From positions 15,699 through 68,009 of the forward strand of contig JAGIBP010000045.1 in assembly GCA_017744285.1 (NCBI GenBank): a DNA stretch of 52,311 nt, in the 5' to 3' direction. Under the pieces are notes generated by a model. The model did not search any database, was not told where the DNA came from, and worked only from the letters and a program-made list of their open reading frames with translations. The position numbers and the translations under genes are program-made. Source of the DNA: Variovorax sp. GTDB lineage: Bacteria > Pseudomonadota > Gammaproteobacteria > Burkholderiales > Burkholderiaceae_C. Of the stretch, positions 46,247 to 52,311 are shown piece by piece (the first letter of the stretch is position 1; each line of letters opens with the position of its first letter).

Positions 46247-48603
46247 TTCGCGACGGAGAGCGCCAGCCACTTCACGCCGTGGCGCGGGAAGTTGACCTGC
46301 GCACGGGCATCGTCCCCCGAGCCTTCGAGCGCGGTGATGGTGCCTTCGCCGAACTTGTTGTGGAACACCTGCATGCCCGAACGCAGGCCATGCGAGGGGC
46401 CGGCCTTCTGCGTCGGGACGGGCGGGTTGGCGAAGGTCTCGCTCCGGCCGTAGCCACCACCGGCGCCGCGCGTGCTCCCATAGCCGCCGCCGTAGCCGAA
46501 GGCCGAGGGCGCGAAGCCCTGGTTCTTTGGCGTGAGCCACTTGAGCGCACCCTCGGGCAGTTCGTCGAAGAAGCGGCTCTTGACGTTGTAGCGGGTCTGG
46601 CCGTGCAACAGGCGCGTCTGCGAGTGGCTCAGGTACAGGCGCTTGCGGGCGCGCGTGATCGCGACGTACATCAGGCGCCGCTCTTCCTCGAGGCTTTCGT
46701 AGTCGCTCATCGAGTTCTCGTGCGGGAACAGGCCCTCTTCGAGGCCCGTGATGAACACGCAGTCGAATTCCAGGCCCTTGGCGGCATGGACCGTCATGAG
46801 CTGCACCGCGTCCTGCCCGGCCTGCGCCTGGTTGTCCCCCGATTCGAGCGCCGCGTGCGTCAGGAAGGCCGCCAGCGGGCTCAGCGTCTCCCCGGTCTCG
46901 GCATCGGGCGCGAGCGGTTCATCGAGCAGCGGGCGGTTCGGGTCCAGCCCCTGGCTCGCGGGTGATTGCCGCAGTTCGTCCACCGGCAGCGCCACCGCGT
47001 CGCGGCCGAAGCCCTCCTGCGTGACGAAGCTCTCGGCCGCGTTGACCAGTTCCTCCAGGTTCTCGATGCGGTCCGCGCCTTCGCGGTCGGCCTTGTAGTG
47101 CTCGACGAGGCCGCTGTGGTCGAGCACCAGCTCGATGATCTCGCGCAGCGACATGCCCTGCGTCTGCTCGCGCAGCACGTCGATCTTGGCGACGAAGGCG
47201 GAGAGGTTGCCGCCCGCCTTGCCGCCCACGGCGCTCACCGCGTCGTGCAGCGAACGGCCGGCCGCGCGGGCCGCGTCCTGCAGCACCTCGATGCTGCGCG
47301 CGCCGATGCCGCGCGGCGGGAAGTTGACCACGCGCAGGAAACTGGTGTCGTCGTCCTTGTTCTCCAGCAGCCGCAGGTAGGCGAGCGCGTGCTTGATCTC
47401 GGCGCGCTCGAAGAAGCGCAACCCGCCGTACACGCGGTACGGCACGGCGGCATTGAAGAGCGCCGTTTCAAGCACCCGGCTCTGCGCATTGCTGCGGTAG
47501 AGGATGGCCATTTCCTTGCGCTCGATGCCGTCGCGCACGAGCTGGCGCATTTCCTCGACCACCCACTGCGCTTCGGCGAAATCGCTGGTCGACTCGTACA
47601 CGCGCACCGGCTCGCCGGGGCCCTGGTCGGTGCGCAGGTTCTTGCCCAGTCGCTTCTTGTTGTGGCTGATGAGCTCGTTGGCCGAATCGAGGATGTTGCT
47701 GTAGCTGCGGTAGTTCTGCTCCAGCTTGATCTGGTGCTCGACGCGGAACTCGCTCACGAAATCGGCCATGTTGCCCACCCGCGCGCCGCGGAAGGCATAG
47801 ATGCTCTGGTCGTCGTCGCCCACCGCGACCACGCTGTTGTCGCCCGGCATGAAGCGGCCGTCGACGGTGTTGCCCGCGAGCATCTTGATCCACGCGTACT
47901 GCAGGCGGTTGGTGTCCTGGAACTCGTCGATCAGGATGTGGCGGAAGCGCCGCTGGTAGTGCTCGCGCACCGGGTCGTTGTCGCGCAGGAGCTCGTAGCT
48001 GCGCAGCATCAGCTCGCCGAAATCGACCACGCCTTCGCGCTGGCACTGCTCTTCGTAGAGTTGATACAGCTCGATCTTCTTGCGGTCGTCGTCGCTGCGC
48101 GCCTCGATGTCGCGCGGGCGCAGGCCGTCTTCCTTGGCGCCGGCGATGAACCATTGGGTCTGCTTGGCGGGAAAGCGCTCGTCGTCGACGTTGAACTGCT
48201 TCATCAGCCGCTTGATGGCCGAAAGCTGGTCCTGCGTGTCGAGGATCTGGAAGGTCGACGGCAGCCCCGCGAGCTTCCAGTGCGCGCGCAGGAAGCGGTT
48301 GCACAGGCCATGGAAGGTGCCGATCCACATGCCGCGCACGTTGACCGGCAGCATCGCGCCCAGGCGCGTGAGCATTTCCTTGGCGGCCTTGTTGGTGAAG
48401 GTGACGGCCAGGATGCCCCCGGGCGACACCTGCCCGGTCTGCAGCAGCCAGGCGATGCGGGTGGTCAGCACCCGGGTCTTGCCCGAGCCGGCGCCGGCGA
48501 GGATCAGTGCGTTGCCCGCGGGGAGCGTGACGGCGGCGCGCTGCTCCGGGTTGAGGTTTTGAAGCAGCGGCGAATCGGCGGCAGCCGCGAGGTCGGTGAA
48601 CAT
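46231..48603 (-). CDS. uvrD: ATP-dependent DNA helicase UvrD (helicase II)
   Basis: A 790-residue superfamily 1A helicase working 3' to 5' in excision and mismatch repair. Motifs: Q-motif LNPEQRAAV, Walker A GAGSGKT (residues 37-43), Ib GTFHGLCNRFLR, II LIDEFQDTN, III VVAVGDDDQSIYAFRGA, IV EQNYRS, V TVHAAKGLEFDCVFITGLEE and VI EERRLMYVAITRAR. A Gly-rich linker leads to a C-terminal Tudor-like part (GMQVFHNKFGEGTITALEGS). Start at 48603. Diverges from guaC. Confidence 0.97.
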   Translation of the reverse strand: MFTDLAAAADSPLLQNLNPEQRAAVTLPAGNALILAGAGSGKTRVLTTRIAWLLQTGQVSPGGILAVTFTNKAAKEMLTRLGAMLPVNVRGMWIGTFHGLCNRFLRAHWKLAGLPSTFQILDTQDQLSAIKRLMKQFNVDDERFPAKQTQWFIAGAKEDGLRPRDIEARSDDDRKKIELYQLYEEQCQREGVVDFGELMLRSYELLRDNDPVREHYQRRFRHILIDEFQDTNRLQYAWIKMLAGNTVDGRFMPGDNSVVAVGDDDQSIYAFRGARVGNMADFVSEFRVEHQIKLEQNYRSYSNILDSANELISHNKKRLGKNLRTDQGPGEPVRVYESTSDFAEAQWVVEEMRQLVRDGIERKEMAILYRSNAQSRVLETALFNAAVPYRVYGGLRFFERAEIKHALAYLRLLENKDDDTSFLRVVNFPPRGIGARSIEVLQDAARAAGRSLHDAVSAVGGKAGGNLSAFVAKIDVLREQTQGMSLREIIELVLDHSGLVEHYKADREGADRIENLEELVNAAESFVTQEGFGRDAVALPVDELRQSPASQGLDPNRPLLDEPLAPDAETGETLSPLAAFLTHAALESGDNQAQAGQDAVQLMTVHAAKGLEFDCVFITGLEEGLFPHENSMSDYESLEEERRLMYVAITRARKRLYLSHSQTRLLHGQTRYNVKSRFFDELPEGALKWLTPKNQGFAPSAFGYGGGYGSTRGAGGGYGRSETFANPPVPTQKAGPSHGLRSGMQVFHNKFGEGTITALEGSGDDARAQVNFPRHGVKWLALSVAKLTPV

Positions 48604-48676
48604 GCCTTCGATTGTAGAAAGCGTGCCGTATGCGGGTTATACGAACTTCCGGAAGACCTCCGCAGGGGGCGGCGGG

Positions 48677-48682
48677 TAGAAT
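48677..48682 (+). promoter_or_regulatory. Probable -10 box for guaC
   Basis: TAGAAT matches the sigma-70 -10 consensus at five of six bases; the same hexamer is found before the tRNA gene in this window. Transcription would start near 48688-48690, about 155 nt before guaC. No good -35 is seen. Confidence 0.5.
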
Positions 48683-48687
48683 CAATC

Positions 48688-48721
48688 ACCGGGCCCAAGT
48701 TTCTTGACGTCCGGTTTTTTT
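48688..48721 (+). terminator. Hairpin plus T-run at the start of the guaC leader
   Basis: ACCGG (48688-48692) pairs with CCGGT (48711-48715), which runs straight into a series of T (48715-48721). The stem is short with an 18-nt loop, so intrinsic strength is modest. It lies at the predicted transcription start, well before the guaC ATG, so it could act as an early attenuator rather than ending uvrD, which reads the other way. Confidence 0.4.
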
Positions 48722-48844
48722 GTGCCTGCGCAAGCAGGGTCCGGTGCCGGCCACCACGCCGCACCCGCAGATCCGGTCACCAAGCCAAGCGCCCCATCGC
48801 CGCCGAAATCCTTCGGCAGCGACCTTCTAAGGAGCTTGGAACTC

Positions 48845-49822
48845 ATGCAAATCTTCGACTACGAGAACATCCTTCTGCTGCCGCGCCGCTGCGTGGTGGA
48901 AAGCCGCTCGGAGTGCGACGCCAGCGTCACGCTCGGCGGCCGCCGCTTCCGCATCCCGACGGTGCCGGCGAACATGAAGACGGTGGTGGACGAACCCATC
49001 TGCACGTGGCTTGCGCAGAACGGCTACTTCTACGTCATGCACCGCTTCGACCTGGACAACGTCCGGTTCGTGAAGGACATGCACGCCAAGGGCGTGTTCG
49101 CCTCGATCTCGCTGGGCGTGAAGCAGCCGGACTACGACACGGTCGACCAGCTCGCGGCCGCCGGCATCACGCCCGAGTACGTGACGATCGACATCGCGCA
49201 CGGCCATGCCGACAGCGTGAAGAACATGATCGCCCACCTCAAGAAGAAGCTGCCGAAGACCTTCGTGATCGCGGGCAACGTGGGCACGCCCGAGGCGGTG
49301 ATCGACCTGGAAAACTGGGGCGCCGACGCGACCAAGGTGGGCATCGGCCCGGGCAAGGTGTGCATCACGCGGCTGAAGACCGGCTTCGGCACCGGCGGCT
49401 GGCAGCTCTCGGCGCTCAAGTGGTGCGCGCGCGTGGCCACCAAGCCGATCATTGCCGACGGCGGCATCCGCGACCATGGCGACATCGCCAAGAGCATCCG
49501 CTTCGGCGCCTCGATGGTGATGATCGGCTCGCTCTTCGCGGGGCACGAGGAATCGCCCGGTCGCACGGTCGAGGTCGACGGCGAACTCTTCAAGGAGTAC
49601 TACGGCTCGGCCAGCGACTTCAACAAGGGCGAATACCGCCACGTCGAGGGCAAGCGCATCCTGGAGCCGGTCAAGGGCAAGCTGGCCGACACGCTGGTCG
49701 AGATGGAGCAGGACATCCAGAGCTCCATCAGCTATGCCGGCGGACGCAAGCTGCTGGACATCCGCAAGGTCAACTACGTCACGCTCGGCGGCGACAACGC
49801 GGGCGAGCACCTGCTGATGTGA
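48845..49822 (+). CDS. guaC: GMP reductase
   Basis: A 325-residue IMPDH/GMPR-family enzyme without a CBS domain, reducing GMP to IMP with NADPH. The catalytic Cys is C173 in [12 protein letters not shown], followed by [20 protein letters not shown] and [20 protein letters not shown]. The opening [20 protein letters not shown] and overall pattern fit the GuaC2 (Gram-positive-like) subgroup. The ATG at 48845 has AAGGAGC upstream. A leader of about 155 nt with a hairpin/T-run precedes it. It links guanine nucleotides to the IMP pool, another purine gene in the window. Confidence 0.94.
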   Translation: MQIFDYENILLLPRRCVVESRSECDASVTLGGRRFRIPTVPANMKTVVDEPICTWLAQNGYFYVMHRFDLDNVRFVKDMHAKGVFASISLGVKQPDYDTVDQLAAAGITPEYVTIDIAHGHADSVKNMIAHLKKKLPKTFVIAGNVGTPEAVIDLENWGADATKVGIGPGKVCITRLKTGFGTGGWQLSALKWCARVATKPIIADGGIRDHGDIAKSIRFGASMVMIGSLFAGHEESPGRTVEVDGELFKEYYGSASDFNKGEYRHVEGKRILEPVKGKLADTLVEMEQDIQSSISYAGGRKLLDIRKVNYVTLGGDNAGEHLLM

Positions 49823-49850
49823 GGCTCGCCCTGCCGGCGAATCACGCCTC
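49821..49850. terminator. Hairpin between converging guaC and hydrolase genes
   Basis: GAGGC (49821-49825) pairs with GCCTC (49846-49850), and inside it TCGCC pairs with GGCGA around CTGCC, leaving ATCAC bulged. It includes two bases of the guaC stop, and the hydrolase stop complement lies in the bulge. No T-run; a compact bidirectional end is likely. Confidence 0.4.
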
Positions 49851-50708
49851 GAGCAATTCCACCGCCAGCGCGTGCAGGCGCGCGGCGGGGTCGGCCAGCG
49901 TGTCGAGCACGCTGAAATGGTTGAGCCCGGCCAGCGCCTCGCACACGGGGACCCGCTCAGCGCCCCAGGCGTCGCGGATCAGTTCGTTCTGGCGCAGGAA
50001 TTCGGCGCTCTCTCCACCCCCCACCACGGTGTAGAGCGTGCCGCGCCGCGGCGCCGGCCAGAGCGCCGGGCTGAGGCGCAGCGCGTCTTCGTCGGTGAGC
50101 TTGAGCGCCGGCGCCAGGAACGGCGTGTGCTGGATCGGCCGCAGGTCGTGCAGCCCGGAAATCGAGAGCGCGTTGCGCACCAGATCGGCCGGCAGGTCCG
50201 GCGCGACGGCTCGCCAGTCGCAGCCCAGCATCATCGCCGCGAGATGGCCGCCCGCCGAGTGCCCGGCCACGGTGATGCGCGACGGGTCGCCGCCATGGGC
50301 CGCGACGTGGCGCCAGGTCCATTCGAGCGCGCGGACCATTTGCAGGGCGATGTCGCCGATCCCGACGGGCGCCTCGGGCGTGCCGGGGCACAGCGCATAG
50401 TTCGGCAGCACGACGCAAGCGCCACGCGCATGAAACGGGCGGGCGACGAACGAATGCTCGCTCTTGTCCAGTGCCCGCCAGTAGCCGCCATGGATGAACA
50501 CCAGCACCGGTGCGCCGGGCTGCGGGGCGGGGATCACATCGAGCGTCTCGCCCGGACCCTGGCCGTAGCGCAGGTCGACCTTCGCGCCCAGGGCCTCGCG
50601 AACCGCGGCCGATTCCGCTGCCCATCGCTCGAAGAAGGCCGGGTGCTCGGGGACGAGCTCGCGGTTGTTGTACATGCGGTCCAGCCAGGCGGGATCGTGC
50701 AAAGACAT
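49842..50708 (-). CDS. Alpha/beta hydrolase (kynurenine formamidase/esterase-like)
   Basis: A 288-residue hydrolase of the BD-FAE/Aes-like group. The oxyanion motif is HGGYW (VFIHGGYWRALDKSEH), the nucleophile elbow is GHSAGGHLA, and the likely catalytic His is in LAGLNHFSVLD near the end. Its N-terminus, DPAWLDRMYNNRELVPEHPA, is typical of bacterial proteins annotated as arylformamidase-like esterases. No tryptophan-pathway gene is nearby, so substrate is open. The ATG at 50708 has GAGGAGAC upstream. It converges with guaC. Confidence 0.85.
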   Translation of the reverse strand: MSLHDPAWLDRMYNNRELVPEHPAFFERWAAESAAVREALGAKVDLRYGQGPGETLDVIPAPQPGAPVLVFIHGGYWRALDKSEHSFVARPFHARGACVVLPNYALCPGTPEAPVGIGDIALQMVRALEWTWRHVAAHGGDPSRITVAGHSAGGHLAAMMLGCDWRAVAPDLPADLVRNALSISGLHDLRPIQHTPFLAPALKLTDEDALRLSPALWPAPRRGTLYTVVGGGESAEFLRQNELIRDAWGAERVPVCEALAGLNHFSVLDTLADPAARLHALAVELLEA

Positions 50709-50783
50709 GGTGGGGGTCTCCTCATTTGTCGTGGTCAGGGCGCGCATCTTGGCATGGCGCGGCGCAAGGGCCGGCGTTTTGGT

Positions 50784-50789
50784 TAGAAT
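50784..50789 (+). promoter_or_regulatory. Probable -10 box for tRNA-Ala
   Basis: TAGAAT lies 12 nt before the mature tRNA 5' end, fitting a transcript that begins a few bases upstream of the tRNA. No strong -35 is seen at 16-18 bp. Confidence 0.5.
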
Positions 50790-50801
50790 GCGAAGTGCGT
50801 T

Positions 50802-50877
<76 letters not shown>

Positions 50878-50900
50878 ACTTTCCAGCTTTTCCGAATCGA

Positions 50901-50935
50901 CGCCTCATGCCTTCCGGCCTGAGGCGTTTTTCTTT
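50901..50935 (+). terminator. Intrinsic terminator after tRNA-Ala
   Basis: CGCCTCA (50901-50907) pairs with TGAGGCG (50920-50926) and runs into TTTTTCTTT. It is 23 nt past the tRNA end and on the same strand, a textbook intrinsic terminator. Confidence 0.9.
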
Positions 50936-51114
50936 GCGGCCGGTGTTCCCTTCCCCGAGGCTTTCGCGCCGCGCCGGCCCCGCCCCTCCTGCGGCACGTA
51001 CAAGGACATCAGTCCTCGTCTGACAAGCCGCGTCCGGTCGCTGATGGAAAAGCGCGTAACAAAGTTATTCCTCCATCCCGACCCCTTGGGTCGCAACGTC
51101 GCGCGGGCCCTGTC
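50936..51114. other. Intergenic region before the zinc-ribbon protein gene
   Basis: About 180 nt between the tRNA terminator and the next gene. There is a short AT-richer stretch (GTAACAAAGTTATTCC, near 51055-51070) that may be a promoter. No ribosome site is clear before the ATG at 51115, and I see no RNA gene. Confidence 0.3.
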
Positions 51115-52311
51115 ATGACCAAATATTGCAGCTCGTGCCACACGGCCAACCGCGACCGGGCAAAGTACTGCCGCGGCTGTGCGGGCCGGTTCTCGGGCAT
51201 CCGGACGCCGGCCAACGCGTTCGACAGTACGCAGGACGCGCCGTATTCCGCCCTGCCCGAAGCGCCGCCGCTCGCGCTGCGGCCGCCGGCCGTCCCCCTG
51301 CCGTCGGTGACCTGGCCGGTCGCCGCGCTGGACCGCGTACGCACCCTCCCGGCCGTGACGCGGGACCGGGGCCGGCCGCAGCTTCGGACCGCGCAGCTGG
51401 TGCGACGAATGACCGTCCCGCTCGCCCTCGCGGCCGTGGCGATCGCCGCCAGCCTGCTTTTCCCCCGCCCGGCGGACCGCGTGGTCGACCTGGTGCGGAC
51501 GACGCAGCAGGCGCCGACGGCGGCTCCACAGGCGCAGGCGAGCCGCGCGGCGACACCGCAGGCCGTCGAAACACCGCCGCCGCAGACGGCCGAAGCCATG
51601 CCGCCGCGGCCGGCCGCCGAACCGCAGCCCGCGCCAGCCGCCGAGGCGCCGGCGGCGACTCCCCCGGTCGCCAACGCGGTCCAGGAGCCGTCGCTGCCGG
51701 CGCCCGTGGCGCCACCCGCCGTCGCCGAGACACAGAAAGGGAATGGCCCCATCCTCGATGCGCTCCGGCTCGCGCCGCCGGCCACGGCCGCGCGACCGGT
51801 CGAGCAGGCCACGGCGACGTTGCCGGCTTCGCCCCCGGCGCCGGTCGCGGCCCCGGCTTCGACGCCGACGAAGATCGCGAAGGCGGTGCCCTCCCTGGAT
51901 CACAAGGCACCGCCCGCGCGCAGGCTGCAGCGGTCCGCGGGCCCGCCGGTGCGCATGGCCACGGCGCCGCCCGCGGTCGCGCCGTCGGCGATCGCGCCGG
52001 CGATGCCCGCCGCACCGGTGCCGATGACCACCCGGCCGCAGACGGTCGTCCGCATCGAGGCGCCTTCGGCCGCCCCGAAGTCCGCATCGACTCCGGCGAC
52101 GAATCCGACGAGACGCTCGGGACTGGCGATCCAGGCCTTGGCCGATCCCGCTATGGGTGCGGCAGGAGGCGGGGGTGCGGGTGGCGGCGGTGGTGCTGGG
52201 GCAGGTGGCGGTGCTGGCGCCGGTGCAGGTGGCGGTGCTGGCGCCGGTGCAGGTGGCGGTGCTGGCGCCGGTGCAGGTGGCGGTGCTGGCGCCGGTGCAG
52301 GTGGCGGAGCC
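51115..52311 (+). CDS. Zinc-ribbon single-pass membrane protein with Pro/Ala stalk and Gly/Ala repeats, partial
   Basis: An open frame of 399 codons with no stop before the window edge. Residues 5-22 hold a zinc ribbon (C5-x2-C8, C19-x2-C22). A membrane segment follows at about 99-117 (MTVPLALAAVAIAASLLFP). Residues 130-340 are a Pro/Ala-rich low-complexity stalk, then from about 348 a Gly/Ala tract with an 8-residue unit GGGAGAGA repeated in tandem. The layout suggests a cytoplasmic zinc ribbon and a long extracytoplasmic stalk. I recognise no function. A long antisense frame exists but looks artefactual. The ATG is an assumption, as no ribosome site is obvious. Confidence 0.7.
   Translation, partial: MTKYCSSCHTANRDRAKYCRGCAGRFSGIRTPANAFDSTQDAPYSALPEAPPLALRPPAVPLPSVTWPVAALDRVRTLPAVTRDRGRPQLRTAQLVRRMTVPLALAAVAIAASLLFPRPADRVVDLVRTTQQAPTAAPQAQASRAATPQAVETPPPQTAEAMPPRPAAEPQPAPAAEAPAATPPVANAVQEPSLPAPVAPPAVAETQKGNGPILDALRLAPPATAARPVEQATATLPASPPAPVAAPASTPTKIAKAVPSLDHKAPPARRLQRSAGPPVRMATAPPAVAPSAIAPAMPAAPVPMTTRPQTVVRIEAPSAAPKSASTPATNPTRRSGLAIQALADPAMGAAGGGGAGGGGGAGAGGGAGAGAGGGAGAGAGGGAGAGAGGGAGAGAGGGA
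52204..52311 (+). repeat. 24-bp in-frame tandem repeat (VNTR)
   Basis: Four identical 24-bp units start at 52204, 52228, 52252 and 52276, each encoding GGGAGAGA; a diverging fifth begins at 52300 and continues past the window. Perfect identity suggests recent expansion by slippage or recombination, so copy number may vary between strains. Length changes would stay in frame. Confidence 0.9.

Noticed and set aside
50905..51903. A 332-codon minus-strand frame opposite the zinc-ribbon gene
   Set aside because: It begins in the middle of low-complexity DNA and is almost only Arg, Gly and Ala. The plus frame has a zinc ribbon and a membrane helix, so it is the better choice.
52204..52311. Possible CRISPR-like array
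   Set aside because: The 24-bp units are directly adjacent with no spacers and keep the reading frame, so this is a coding tandem repeat.

Overview
The window is GC-rich DNA (roughly 68-70% by eye) with tightly packed genes, many ATGA stop/start overlaps, several Bug- and TRAP-type solute-binding proteins and an IorAB-type oxidoreductase. The protein flavour (dcd, thrB starting MAVFTEV, an RHS core) and a dispersed hairpin repeat point to a betaproteobacterium of the Comamonadaceae, most likely Variovorax or a close relative. This placement is from memory of such genomes, not from a search.

Layout. 1-67 is the 5' end of dcd. 264-1553 is guanine deaminase. 1751-3614 is a plus-strand glycosyltransferase/acyltransferase pair lying between purine genes. 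3611-18427, all minus strand, is a purine uptake and catabolism block: a complete nucleoside-type ABC transporter with a lipoprotein BMP receptor and a second soluble BMP paralogue, an NCS2 purine permease, a Rieske oxygenase translationally linked to an adenosine/adenine deaminase, a LysR regulator and xanthine dehydrogenase (xdhAB). These could take purine bases or N-substituted purines through hypoxanthine and xanthine to urate. 18550-29784 is a second catabolic island read away from a LysR gene: periplasmic beta-propeller dehydrogenase, dihaem cytochrome c, IorA/IorB oxidoreductase, Bug receptor, three-part TRAP transporter and a 4-hydroxybenzoyl-CoA thioesterase. This suggests uptake and CoA-dependent oxidation of an aryl or 2-oxo acid.

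29795-32858 is a patchwork of small genes: a GDSL esterase, a lower-GC remnant of an RHS toxin gene with its central part deleted and a small membrane protein coupled to its end, an SPW-repeat membrane protein and a DUF3016 protein. 32973-41053 is a sugar or sugar-acid module: an ABC importer on the minus strand diverging from a GntR regulator, a DenD-like dehydrogenase and a xylonate-type dehydratase.

41080-50708 is core housekeeping: polA, a small periplasmic protein, thrB, a membrane protein, uvrD, guaC and an alpha/beta hydrolase. tRNA-Ala(CGC) with its own terminator follows. The window ends inside a long open plus-strand frame encoding a zinc-ribbon membrane protein with a Pro/Ala stalk and a 24-bp tandem repeat.

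Most interesting points: the Rieske oxygenase/adenine deaminase pair, which resembles purine N-demethylases; the covarying dispersed hairpin element; the mini-RHS remnant; the fcbT1T2T3C-like order without dehalogenase genes; and the hairpin plus T-run placed at the presumed start of the guaC transcript.
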